Below, piece by piece: positions 41,038-49,702 of a DNA stretch of 64,000 bases. Every line of letters begins with the position of its first letter. The stretch's first letter is position 1. The position numbers and the translations under genes were made by a program. Origin of the DNA: Geobacter sp. UBA5730. Its GTDB lineage: Bacteria > Desulfobacterota > Desulfuromonadia > Geobacterales > Pseudopelobacteraceae. The notes below the pieces were generated by a model. The model saw nothing but the letters and a program-made list of their open reading frames with translations. It had not been told where the DNA came from and made no database searches. The stretch lies in assembly GCA_002419465.1 (NCBI GenBank), contig DIGE01000009.1:1-64000 (forward strand), in the 5' to 3' direction.

Positions 41038-43824
41038 ATTAAACAACTGATTGTCATCCTGATCTGCACCTGTTGCTTGGCGTGGTTACCCACTTCAGAA
41101 ACAACCGCAGCTCCACGCGTGCTGCGGATGGGTCTGGAGCAAAATCCGCCGCTGGCAGGTGTTTCCCCAGCCGGCAAGGCCGAAGGTCTGTTTGTTGACC
41201 TGCTGGATGAGGTTGCCCGGCTGGAGGGCTGGCAGATCGAGTACATCTCCTGCCCTATGGCCGACTGCCTTGCCCGGCTGGAGGATCAGCGACTTGATCT
41301 GATGGCCCCGCTGGCCTGGTCACCGGAGCGTGCTCACCGCTTCCTGTTTTCCAGCAACGATATTGTCACCAACTGGGGGGTGATCTACTCCCGTCCCAAT
41401 CAGCATCTCAACTCGTTTCTCGACCTGCAAGACCTCATAGTCGGCGGGGTAGCCAACGACATCCATTTTCAACGCCTCCACGAACAACTAGAAGCCTTCG
41501 GAATATCGGTCAACTATCACGCATATGCAACCTTTGACGAGGTATTCAAGGCCCTGGAACGTGGTGATGTGCAGGCTGGGGTGGTTGGCCGTTTCTTCGC
41601 CATGAAGCAGGCCAGCGCATACAAGATTGAGGCTACGCCGATCATTTTCAACCCGATCCACGTGCATCTGGCCATGGCACCCAAGGTCGCCCCCCAGGTG
41701 GTCGAGATCATCAATCGTCGTATCGCTGAATTGAAAAATCAGCCTGACTCGGTCTACCACCGCTCCATAGCCCGTTGGCTCTACAAAAAAAACGGCTTTA
41801 GTCTGCCGGTATGGCTGAAGGCTCTCATCTGGTCGCTTGCAGGCGCCTCCCTGCTGATGGCTGGCTTTATTCTGATGTTGCGAGAGGCGGTACGAAGTAA
41901 AACCAAAAGCCTTCAGCAAAACCAGACGCTTCTGCGAGAAAAAAACGTTTTTTTGGAAACACTCTTTAGCAGCATTCCCTTTGAAGTGTGGGTGCAAAAC
42001 TGTGAGGGACAGTTGATTCTACAGAATCAGCTGCATGCCGCCCACTATGGCGAAGAACCGGGAAGCTCATTACAGGATCCCTGCGCCCCTGCTCCGTTGG
42101 CCAGAAACTGGCTGCTCTACCGGGAACAGGTCCTGCATGGTGAATCGCTGGATCTTGAAGTACGCGAAGGCGACCGGATCTACCGCAAAATCATGGTGCC
42201 AATCAACGAATCCGGGCAGGTTACGGCCTGCTTTGGCCTGAACATTGAGGTTACCGAGCGGTACCGGATACTGGAACAGCTCCATGACAGCGAACGCCGC
42301 TTCAAAATGATCTTTGATGAGGCACCCTTCATCCTCACCCTGAAAGATCTCCAGACTTCCACCTATCTGGATGTAAACCGCTACTACTGTCGATTTAACA
42401 ATGTTTCCAAAGATGACGTCATCGGCAAGACACCGACAGCGATCGCCAAGTTCATCTCCCCGGAGGAACATCAACGCATTAATGCCTTGTTACAACAGAA
42501 TGGTTCGGTCGATATTCAGAACATCATCATCACACGAGCCGATGGAGAACAACGCGTTGGCCTGATTTCCTGCAGGATTGTCCGATTCGACGGCAAACCC
42601 CGCAATCTGACAGTCATCCAGGACATTACCGACCTGAAAACAGCAGAAGACGCCTTAAAGGCAAAAGAAAACCAGCTGCTACAGTTGGTTGACCGGGCGC
42701 CCCTCGGGATTGCCATGACCGATGGGGAGACTATCCGCTATGCAAACGAGGGTTTTGCACGAATGATTGGCCAGGGAAACCCGGTGGATACGCAGGGGCA
42801 ACCGATCCACCAGTATTTTTCCCCTGATTGGCAGACAGAAATCCGCAACCGGGCAGCCCGCCGGATGCAGGGGGAGGATCTGCCTGCCAACTATGAAACG
42901 ATCGGTATGCGGCTGGATGGCAGCCTGTTCCCTGTGCAGTTGTCGGTTGTCTTTTTGCAGCAGCAGGGTGAACAGCGGCTGCTGATCTTCTTCCGGGACT
43001 TGACGAGTCAGAAACAGCAACGGGAACTGCTGATCCAGAACGAAAAGATGCTGATGATCGGCGGACTGGCGGCCGGCATGGCCCATGAGATTAATAACCC
43101 GCTGGGGATCATCTCCCAGAATCTGCAAAATCTTGAAAGACGGCTTTCACCCGAGCTCTTTAAAAATCGCCAGATCGCTGCTGATCTGGGGCTCGACCTT
43201 AAAATACTGCAGCAGTACCTTGAAGAGCGGGAAATAGTCAGCTACCTGTCCAGCATCCGGGGAGCGATCCGGCGCACCTCACGCATCATTGAGAACATGC
43301 TGCAGTTTAGCCGCCAGGGCGACGCAGGACTTAAGATGGCGCCTCTGGACGAGGTAATCGACCATGCCATTGAATTGGCAAAGGGTGATTACGCTCTACG
43401 CAAAGACTATGGTTTCCCGAACATAGCCTTGCAGCGTGCATATGCCCCGGATCTGCCGCAACTGCCCATGAATGTGACCGAGATCGAACAGGTACTGATC
43501 AATCTGCTCAAAAATGCCGCTCAGGCCATGGCTGGCTGGTCCGGTGAACGCCGCATCCGGATCAGCACGCAGCGCGATGGTGACTTTGCCCTGCTGACGC
43601 TCTGCGATACCGGCCCCGGTATGGCTGACCACATCCGCCTGCGAATCTTTGACCCCTTCTTCACCACCAAACCGGTTGGCTCCGGCACCGGCCTGGGATT
43701 GTCGGTCTCCCACGCCATCATCAGCAAAAACCACCGAGGTAGCATCAGCGTTGAATCCTCTCCGGGCCAGGGCTGCTGCTTTACCATTCGACTTCCGTTT
43801 GCACAGGACACCATCCATGCCTGA
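41038..43824 (+). CDS. Hybrid-sensor type histidine kinase: periplasmic SBP-3, TM, PAS repeats, HisKA-HATPase
   Basis: A periplasmic solute-binding domain (family 3; MGLEQNPPLAGVSPAGKAEG onward, about 220 residues) is followed by a TM helix (IWSLAGASLLMAGFILML), two to three PAS domains, HisKA (GLAAGMAHEINNPLGIISQN, phospho-His in AHEINNP) and HATPase (NLLKNAAQAM, DTGPGMADHI, GSGTGLGLSVSHAII). It should sense a small periplasmic ligand. A TTG start at 41077 would cut the signal peptide. Reading back to ATT at 41038 gives an N-terminus of (M)KQLIVILICTCCLAWLP, a clear signal peptide, with AAGGGG 6 nt before the ATT. I therefore place the start there, tentatively. It overlaps the next gene by 8 bp. 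Confidence 0.85.
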   Translation: MKQLIVILICTCCLAWLPTSETTAAPRVLRMGLEQNPPLAGVSPAGKAEGLFVDLLDEVARLEGWQIEYISCPMADCLARLEDQRLDLMAPLAWSPERAHRFLFSSNDIVTNWGVIYSRPNQHLNSFLDLQDLIVGGVANDIHFQRLHEQLEAFGISVNYHAYATFDEVFKALERGDVQAGVVGRFFAMKQASAYKIEATPIIFNPIHVHLAMAPKVAPQVVEIINRRIAELKNQPDSVYHRSIARWLYKKNGFSLPVWLKALIWSLAGASLLMAGFILMLREAVRSKTKSLQQNQTLLREKNVFLETLFSSIPFEVWVQNCEGQLILQNQLHAAHYGEEPGSSLQDPCAPAPLARNWLLYREQVLHGESLDLEVREGDRIYRKIMVPINESGQVTACFGLNIEVTERYRILEQLHDSERRFKMIFDEAPFILTLKDLQTSTYLDVNRYYCRFNNVSKDDVIGKTPTAIAKFISPEEHQRINALLQQNGSVDIQNIIITRADGEQRVGLISCRIVRFDGKPRNLTVIQDITDLKTAEDALKAKENQLLQLVDRAPLGIAMTDGETIRYANEGFARMIGQGNPVDTQGQPIHQYFSPDWQTEIRNRAARRMQGEDLPANYETIGMRLDGSLFPVQLSVVFLQQQGEQRLLIFFRDLTSQKQQRELLIQNEKMLMIGGLAAGMAHEINNPLGIISQNLQNLERRLSPELFKNRQIAADLGLDLKILQQYLEEREIVSYLSSIRGAIRRTSRIIENMLQFSRQGDAGLKMAPLDEVIDHAIELAKGDYALRKDYGFPNIALQRAYAPDLPQLPMNVTEIEQVLINLLKNAAQAMAGWSGERRIRISTQRDGDFALLTLCDTGPGMADHIRLRIFDPFFTTKPVGSGTGLGLSVSHAIISKNHRGSISVESSPGQGCCFTIRLPFAQDTIHA

Positions 43825-45568
43825 CCACACAGAACGCTCAGTACTGGTAATCGACGACGATGCAGCCCTGCGCCGCAGCATTGTGGCCTATTTGCAGGAC
43901 TCCGGCTTCCTGGTCCACGAAGCCGCTAGCGGGCAGGAAGGCTTGCAGTTGTTTGAGCAGACCCGTACCGATCTGGTACTGACCGACTTGATGATGCCCG
44001 GCCTGGATGGCCTGGGAGTGGTCACCACCATCCACCGTCTTTCTCCTGATACGCCTGTTGTGGTCATCTCCGGAAACGGCTCGGTCAGTTACGCCATGGA
44101 AACCGTGCGTCAAGGGGCCTGGGACTACATAACGAAACCGATCCTCGATTTTCAGGTGTTGGAGCAGGTGATGAACAAGGTATTTGAACGCGCAGCCGAA
44201 ATGCAGGAAACGCGCAGTCACCAGCAACAGCTGGAACAGATGGTTGCCGATCACGCCTTCAAGCTGCACCAGCTCAACTCCCTTGACCCGCTGACCGGCC
44301 TGCCGATGCGCCAGCAGCTACGAAAGCTGTTTGACACCTTTGTGCGAACCGCCGATCTGGCCAACGACTTGTTCATCATGCTGATGGATCTGGACAACTT
44401 AAAGTCGGTCAACAAAACCTTTGGCCATGAATCTGGTGATCAGCTGCTGATTGAGACCGCCAACCGGCTCAAACAATACCAATCTGCCACCGTGAATGTG
44501 GGCCGCCTGGGAGCCGACCAGTTTGTGATCATGGTGACCAATTGTGCCGAGGTGCATACCTGTATCAGAGCGCTGCGCCAGCTCTTGGCCCCTCCCTTTA
44601 TCCTGCACTCCTGTGAGCTTTTTATTACAGCCTGCCTGGGCATAGCCGTCTTCCCCCACGACGGTGAATCACTGGACAACCTGCTGCAACATGCCAATGC
44701 CGCCCTTTCCCAGGCAAAGCTGTTGGGCAACAACAAATACGCCTTCTACTCCACGGAGTTGGGGGAGCGCCTCCGTGAGCGCATGTCCCACGAATCAGGT
44801 CTACACCGTGCCTTGGAGCGCAATGAATTTTTTATCGAATATCAACCCAAGCAGCGTGCCAGCTGCACTACTGTTTGCGGTATGGAGGCGCTGCTACGCT
44901 GGCGCCCCTATCAACGGCACGAACTGGTATCTCCGACGGAGTTCATACCGATTCTCGAAGAAACCGGCATGATTGTGGAGGTGGGCAGATGGGTATTGGA
45001 AACTGCCTGTGCACAACTGATGGCCTGGCAGGCGTTGCATAACCAACACCTGCAGCTGTCGGTCAACATCTCTGCGGTGCAGTTTCATGCCGGTGATCTG
45101 CCGGAAATCGTCAACCAGATCATTGAACAGACCGGCATCACACCCGGTGACCTCTGTCTGGAACTGACCGAGAGTATCGTGATGGAGGATATTGACCAGA
45201 CCATTGACACCCTGCATCAACTGAGGGCGCTCGGGGTAAAGCTGTCGATTGACGACTTCGGCACCGGCTACGCCTCGCTCAACTACCTGCAACGGATGCC
45301 ACTGAATGAGCTGAAGATAGACCGCTCCTTTGTGAAGGACCTGCCTGGCGATAAAAACGCGGTTGCGATCATCAACTCCGTACTCTCGCTGGCGGAAAGC
45401 CTCGCTCTGACGGTGGTGGCCGAGGGGGTTGAGACCGCCGGGCAGGCAGCGCTCCTGACTGAACTGGGCTGCCACGAGTTGCAGGGGTTCCATTTCAGCA
45501 AACCGCTCTTACCCGAACTTTTCCGGCAACGCTACTGTGAGCGGCCAAAACGGCAGACGCCCTCCTGA
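43817..45568 (+). CDS. Response regulator REC-GGDEF-EAL (c-di-GMP phosphodiesterase candidate)
   Basis: A 583-aa protein beginning MPDHTERSVLVIDDDAALRR. The receiver (about 1-125) has the acidic pair and phospho-Asp in VLTDLMMPGLDG. The GGDEF domain is degenerate: the active-site loop reads GRLGADQFVIMV (GADQF instead of GGDEF), so cyclase activity is unlikely. The EAL domain looks intact: MEALLRW, SVNISAVQFHAG, LELTESIVMED, IDDFGTGYASLNYL, LKIDRSFVKDL and VAEGVETAGQ with LQGFHFSKPL. It should degrade c-di-GMP under control of the kinase whose stop codon overlaps its start. A terminator follows. Confidence 0.92.
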   Translation: MPDHTERSVLVIDDDAALRRSIVAYLQDSGFLVHEAASGQEGLQLFEQTRTDLVLTDLMMPGLDGLGVVTTIHRLSPDTPVVVISGNGSVSYAMETVRQGAWDYITKPILDFQVLEQVMNKVFERAAEMQETRSHQQQLEQMVADHAFKLHQLNSLDPLTGLPMRQQLRKLFDTFVRTADLANDLFIMLMDLDNLKSVNKTFGHESGDQLLIETANRLKQYQSATVNVGRLGADQFVIMVTNCAEVHTCIRALRQLLAPPFILHSCELFITACLGIAVFPHDGESLDNLLQHANAALSQAKLLGNNKYAFYSTELGERLRERMSHESGLHRALERNEFFIEYQPKQRASCTTVCGMEALLRWRPYQRHELVSPTEFIPILEETGMIVEVGRWVLETACAQLMAWQALHNQHLQLSVNISAVQFHAGDLPEIVNQIIEQTGITPGDLCLELTESIVMEDIDQTIDTLHQLRALGVKLSIDDFGTGYASLNYLQRMPLNELKIDRSFVKDLPGDKNAVAIINSVLSLAESLALTVVAEGVETAGQAALLTELGCHELQGFHFSKPLLPELFRQRYCERPKRQTPS

Positions 45569-45594
45569 TAAAAATCAAGAGGGCGTCAGTTTTT
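45556..45594 (+). terminator. Terminator of the kinase/EAL operon
   Basis: GACGCCCTC (45556-45564, within the last codons) pairs with GAGGGCGTC (45579-45587), followed by AGTTTTT. Confidence 0.85.
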
Positions 45595-45630
45595 CAACAC
45601 CTGCATTCTTTAGACAATTTAAAAGCCCGG

Positions 45631-46005
45631 TTATGCCTTCCAGTGTCCGTGCAGGTTGCAGTATTCACGAGCGCTGACTTTCTCGGCCGTGACGCAGAAG
45701 GTGGCCTCCGGGGCCTGGCCCGGTTGCAGGAACTGCCGGTACACAACACCGTCGGCGATCAGTTCAATCCACTGGATGTAATGCTTCTCTTCCATCGGGT
45801 GAGCCACGCTGCCCACCTTGACAGTGATGGTGCCGTTGCCTCGCTCGATCACCGGGACATGTTTCTCTTTGGCTGCATCAACGGTATTCTCAGCCTGGAG
45901 CTGCATCTCTTCACCACAGCAGACGATGTTGGCACCACCGCCAATCAGAACTTCAATGATGTTACCGCAGTGCTGGCACTTGTAGACGTCAAAACGCTTC
46001 GGCAT
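45631..46005 (-). CDS. dfx: Desulfoferrodoxin (superoxide reductase)
   Basis: A 124-aa class I enzyme. The N-terminal desulforedoxin domain has YKCQHCGNIIEV and IVCCGEEMQ (four Cys for Fe centre I). The C-terminal SOR domain has EKHVPVIER, MEEKHYIQWIEL and YCNLHGHW (His and Cys ligands of Fe centre II). It reduces superoxide to hydrogen peroxide in the cytoplasm of anaerobes. The ATG at 46005 follows AGGAGG. The 46006-46238 stretch upstream holds no gene that I can support. Confidence 0.96.
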   Translation of the reverse strand: MPKRFDVYKCQHCGNIIEVLIGGGANIVCCGEEMQLQAENTVDAAKEKHVPVIERGNGTITVKVGSVAHPMEEKHYIQWIELIADGVVYRQFLQPGQAPEATFCVTAEKVSAREYCNLHGHWKA

Positions 46006-46238
46006 GCTCGTTTCCTCCTGAGATTGATTAAGGCCCTGGGCCAAGGTATGTAATACTTATGTACCGCATTTCTCCTGTATTGCAAGTAAAAAGATAATTT
46101 TGGTCCTCTTTGTCGCCCTCCCTAAAACAATACAACATACTCATATTGCGAGCAAATAAAGCAACCCCAGTTATCCGATATTGCTTCAGCTTGCAGTTGT
46201 AGTACCCACAACAGTCAAGAAACAAATTCGTTCGCCAG

Positions 46239-47333
46239 TTAGACGTTAAACCGGAAATGCATGACATCGCCGTCCTTCACCACATACTCCTTGCCTTCCA
46301 ACCGCATCAGCCCTTTTTCCTTGGCACCCGATTCACCGTTACAGGCAAGGTAATCAGCAAAGCCGATCACCTCGGCCCGGATAAAACCCTTTTCAAAATC
46401 GGTATGGATCACACCGGCAGCCTGAGGAGCCTTGGTACCTTTGGTGATAGTCCAGGCCCGCACCTCCTTCACACCGGCGGTGAAATAGGTAATCAAGCCC
46501 AACAACTCGTATCCGGCCCGGATCAAACGATCAAGTCCAGATTCAGCCAGACCCATCTCTTGCAGAAAGGCCTGTTTTTCATCGGCATCCAACTCTGCGA
46601 TCTCAGCCTCAATCTTGCCGCAAATCACCACGACCCCCGCCCCCTCTGCGCTGGCTATCTCGCGCACCTGGGCCACAAAGGGATGCTTCCCTTCCAGATC
46701 GTCCTCAGCCACGTTGGCGACATACAGCACCGGTTTCGCCGCCAGCAGGTGCAGATCGCGCAACCAAAGCCGTTCATCCTCGTTCTCAGCGCAACCACGC
46801 ACCTTTTTACCCTGCTCCAGCAGCCCCTTGATCCGCTCATACAGCGCGACTTCGTCCTTGGACTTTTGGTCGCCGCTGCGAGCCAGTTTTTCAGCCCGTA
46901 ACACCTTTTTATCCAGGGTTTCCAGGTCAGACAGGGCCAATTCGGTATTGATGATCTCGATATCGTCAGCCGGCGAGACCTTGCCGGCCACATGCACCAC
47001 GTTGTCATCATCGAAACAGCGCACCACGTGCACGACCGCATCCACCGAACGGATATGCCCCAGGAATTGATTGCCCAGCCCCTCGCCTGCGCTGGCCCCC
47101 TTCACCAACCCGGCGATATCGACAAACTCGATGGTGGTGTATTGGCATTTCTGGGGTTTCACGATGACGGAAAGTTGATCGATACGCGGGTCCGGCACCT
47201 GCACAATCCCCACATTCGGGTCGATGGTACAGAACGGGTAGTTGGCCGATTCGGCTCCGGCACTGGTGATGGCATTAAAGATGGTGGATTTGCCCACATT
47301 GGGCAGACCGACAATACCGCAATTGAAACCCAT
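46239..47333 (-). CDS. ychF: Redox-regulated ATPase YchF
   Basis: A 364-aa Obg-family P-loop protein: G1 GLPNVGKSTIFNAIT, switch II DIAGLVKGASAGEGLGNQFL, a coiled insertion, and a C-terminal TGS domain. The G4 position reads NVAE rather than NKxD, the change that gives the YchF/OLA1 group ATP specificity. It associates with ribosomes and is implicated in oxidative-stress responses. It lies 7 bp after pth and is the last gene of the series ispE-tRNA-prs-rplY-pth-ychF. Confidence 0.95.
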   Translation of the reverse strand: MGFNCGIVGLPNVGKSTIFNAITSAGAESANYPFCTIDPNVGIVQVPDPRIDQLSVIVKPQKCQYTTIEFVDIAGLVKGASAGEGLGNQFLGHIRSVDAVVHVVRCFDDDNVVHVAGKVSPADDIEIINTELALSDLETLDKKVLRAEKLARSGDQKSKDEVALYERIKGLLEQGKKVRGCAENEDERLWLRDLHLLAAKPVLYVANVAEDDLEGKHPFVAQVREIASAEGAGVVVICGKIEAEIAELDADEKQAFLQEMGLAESGLDRLIRAGYELLGLITYFTAGVKEVRAWTITKGTKAPQAAGVIHTDFEKGFIRAEVIGFADYLACNGESGAKEKGLMRLEGKEYVVKDGDVMHFRFNV

Positions 47334-47339
47334 GGTCCG

Positions 47340-47921
47340 CTATCCTTCCAGATACTTCTTGTTGTTGTAGAGACTCATCGCCTTGGGGACACCTTCGTCA
47401 AGGGCTGTTTCCAGCATTTCAAGGGCACCATCCAGCACCTTGGCAAATCCTTCCATCTCCACCGGGGTGAAACTGCTCAAGACATGGTTGGTGACCTCGC
47501 CCTGTAGCGGGCGGCCGATGCCGAGTCGCAGACGGATAAAATCAGCTCGTCCCAGTTGTTCCATAATCGAGCGCAGCCCGTTTTGACCGCCATGCCCCCC
47601 CCCCTGTTTGAGGCGGGCGGTGCCAAGCGGCAGGTCAATCTCGTCATGAACCACGATCAGCTGTTCTGGTTTCAGCTTGTAGAACTGCAGCGCCGGCATG
47701 ATCGAGCGACCGGAGAGATTCATGAAGGTTTGGGGTTTCAACAACACCAGTCGCTTTCCCTTGCGCTCCCACTCCGCGGTGAGTCCGCCGAACTGCTTAC
47801 GGGTAATCGACAGTCCTTCCAGATGGGCAAGCCGGTCCAGAAACAGAAAACCCGCGTTATGGCGGGTCCATTGATACTTGGGGCCTGGATTGCCCAGACC
47901 TGCGATGAGAAGCGTCTCCAT
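47340..47921 (-). CDS. pth: Peptidyl-tRNA hydrolase
   Basis: A 193-aa Pth with LIAGLGNPGPKYQWTRHNAG (Asn and catalytic His), FMNLSG, VVHDEIDLPLG (catalytic Asp) and GGGHGGQNGLRSI. It frees tRNA from prematurely released peptidyl-tRNAs. It follows rplY, the common pairing, with a long hairpin (47932-47974) between them just before its start. Confidence 0.96.
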   Translation of the reverse strand: METLLIAGLGNPGPKYQWTRHNAGFLFLDRLAHLEGLSITRKQFGGLTAEWERKGKRLVLLKPQTFMNLSGRSIMPALQFYKLKPEQLIVVHDEIDLPLGTARLKQGGGHGGQNGLRSIMEQLGRADFIRLRLGIGRPLQGEVTNHVLSSFTPVEMEGFAKVLDGALEMLETALDEGVPKAMSLYNNKKYLEG

Positions 47922-47931
47922 GAGATGAGAA

Positions 47932-47974
47932 CGTAACCGGGCCGCAGTGCAAGTGCACCTGCGGCCCGGTTACG
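47932..47974. terminator. Perfect 16-bp stem-loop between rplY and pth
   Basis: CGTAACCGGGCCGCAG pairs perfectly with CTGCGGCCCGGTTACG around an 11-nt loop. No T run follows on the minus strand, so full termination is doubtful. Attenuation, RNA processing or a mobile palindrome are alternatives. It begins 11 bp before the pth ATG, so the RBS region of pth lies at its foot. Confidence 0.5.
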
Positions 47975-47983
47975 CGGATTCTC

Positions 47984-48574
47984 CTAGGCTTCAGCAGCCG
48001 GAGCTTCTTCTTCCTTAACCTTGCCCAGTACGCCAACAATCTGTGTTTTTGGGTTGTCCAGGCACTTGACCCCGGCCGGCAGGGTAATGTCCTTCACATG
48101 GATCGAATGACCGATCTTGATGTCATCAATGGCAATCTCGATATGCTCGGGGATACAACCGGGCAGGCACTCGACATGCAAGGTGTGATGGGCAAAATCC
48201 AGCAAACCACCCTCTTTCACGCCAGCAGCAGTGCCCTTCAGACTCACCGGCACGTTCACCCGCACCTTTTCATTCATGTTGACCAGGTGCAAATCCACAT
48301 GCTCAGCAGTGCCTTTCAGCGCGTCACGCTGGATATCGGCAACTATGACAACAGTCTGGTCGAGGCTGCCCCCGCCTTGCAGGGTAATCAGGTTGTTGAT
48401 GCCACCTTCACCGGCTATGGCAGTAGACAACGCCTTGGGCTCAAGGCTGACCGGCACCGGTTCCATACCGCGTCCATAGACAACACCGGGAATACGTCCG
48501 GCAGCACGCAGCTTGCGGCTGATGCCTTTACCGGTGCTGGTACGAGCTTCAATCTTCATCTGGGTCTGTTGCAT
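47984..48574 (-). CDS. rplY: 50S ribosomal protein L25/general stress protein Ctc
   Basis: A 196-aa L25 of the long (TL5/CTC) type: an N-terminal 5S rRNA-binding domain (GKGISRKLRAAGRIPGVVYG) and a C-terminal beta domain (HVECLPGCIPEHIEIAIDDI), ending in a short acidic Ala/Glu tail (KEEEAPAAEA). GGAGGAG precedes the ATG. Its place between prs and pth is conserved in many bacteria. Confidence 0.95.
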   Translation of the reverse strand: MQQTQMKIEARTSTGKGISRKLRAAGRIPGVVYGRGMEPVPVSLEPKALSTAIAGEGGINNLITLQGGGSLDQTVVIVADIQRDALKGTAEHVDLHLVNMNEKVRVNVPVSLKGTAAGVKEGGLLDFAHHTLHVECLPGCIPEHIEIAIDDIKIGHSIHVKDITLPAGVKCLDNPKTQIVGVLGKVKEEEAPAAEA

Positions 48575-48636
48575 GGGTCTCCTCCAAGCGTGGGCATTGC
48601 AATCTGTGCCGCACGAAGTTTAGTTATGGTTACAGG

Positions 48637-49581
48637 TTAGGCAAACAGTGAACTGACTGATTCATCCTCATGGATCCGGCGGATTGCCTCTGCCAGCAAG
48701 CCGGAAACACTCAGCATCTTAATCTTGGTCGTACGCTCAGCCTTATCGCCCAGCGGAATAGTATCCGTCAACAGAATCTCTTCGATGACCGAGCCATTGA
48801 TCCGGTCAATGGCCGGGCCTGATAACACCCCATGGGTTGCAGCAGCGTAAATAGAGGCAGCGCCGTTCTGCTTAAGGGCTCCGGCAGCCTGAGTCAGAGT
48901 CCCGGCAGTATCGATCATGTCATCCAGGATGATGGCAATCTTGCCCTTTACATCGCCGATCAGATGCATCACCTCGGCCACATTGGGACCGGTGCGGCGC
49001 TTATCAATCACCGCCATGGGACACTCAAGACGCTTGGCAAAGGCCCGTGCACGCTCGGTGCCTCCGGCATCGGGGGTTACCATCACCAGATCCTGGCCCG
49101 CAAAACGCTCCTTCAAGTGATTAAGGATCACCGGTGCGGCAAACAGGTTATCGACCGGGATATTGAAAAAACCTTGAATCTGGGCGGCATGCAAATCAAT
49201 GGTCACAACGCGGTCCACCCCGGCTGTCGTCACGAGGTCGGCTACCAGCTTGGCCGAGATCGGGGTACGGGGTGCCGCCTTACGATCTTGGCGGGCATAG
49301 CCATAGTAAGGGATCACTGCGGTGATGGTGGCTGCAGAAGCCCTTTTCAGGGCATCGGTCATCACCAACAGCTCCATCAGATTATTATTGGTAGGAGCGC
49401 AGGTGGACTGTACCACATAAACATCACGACCGCGTACATTCTCGCCTATTTCAACCAGCACCTCGCCATCGGAAAAGGTCTTGACCCGGGCGTTACCCAG
49501 GGGCACCCCCAGCGCTTCACAGATTTTCTGTGCCAGTGCGGGGTTGGAATTGCCGGTAAAGACCCTGATCTTGTCGTACAT
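48637..49581 (-). CDS. prs: Ribose-phosphate pyrophosphokinase
   Basis: A 314-aa class I PRPP synthase: IRVFTGNSNPALAQKICEAL at the start, IPYYGYARQDRKAAPRTPIS (ATP and Mg site), IDLHAAQIQGFF, VTPDAGGTERARAFAKRL and the PRPP-binding loop IILDDMIDTAGTL. It makes PRPP from ribose-5-phosphate and ATP for nucleotide, His and Trp synthesis. The start at 49581 is chosen because further in-frame codons run into the tRNA-Gln gene. Confidence 0.96.
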   Translation of the reverse strand: MYDKIRVFTGNSNPALAQKICEALGVPLGNARVKTFSDGEVLVEIGENVRGRDVYVVQSTCAPTNNNLMELLVMTDALKRASAATITAVIPYYGYARQDRKAAPRTPISAKLVADLVTTAGVDRVVTIDLHAAQIQGFFNIPVDNLFAAPVILNHLKERFAGQDLVMVTPDAGGTERARAFAKRLECPMAVIDKRRTGPNVAEVMHLIGDVKGKIAIILDDMIDTAGTLTQAAGALKQNGAASIYAAATHGVLSGPAIDRINGSVIEEILLTDTIPLGDKAERTTKIKMLSVSGLLAEAIRRIHEDESVSSLFA

Positions 49582-49609
49582 GGCGTGCGCTACCTTTCGA
49601 ACGAAAAAA

Positions 49610-49684
49610 TGGCTGGGGTGCCAGGATTCGAACCTGGGGATGCCGGAATCAAAATCCGGTGCCTTACCGCTTGGCGACACCCCA
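49610..49684 (-). tRNA. tRNA-Gln (anticodon UUG)
   Basis: The 75-nt minus-strand sequence folds as a cloverleaf: acceptor TGGGGTG/CACCCCA, anticodon stem CCGGA/TCCGG with loop TTTTGAT (anticodon TTG), T arm CCAGG-TTCGAAT-CCTGG, discriminator G and encoded CCA. It lies between ispE and prs and is probably co-transcribed and processed from that RNA. Confidence 0.95.
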
Positions 49685-49702
49685 TTGAAGTCAGCCAGCG
49701 GG

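Noticed and set aside
46028..46267. 79-codon minus-strand frame between ychF and dfx
   Set aside because: Cys/Tyr-rich without RBS, overlapping the dfx upstream region; no sign of coding.
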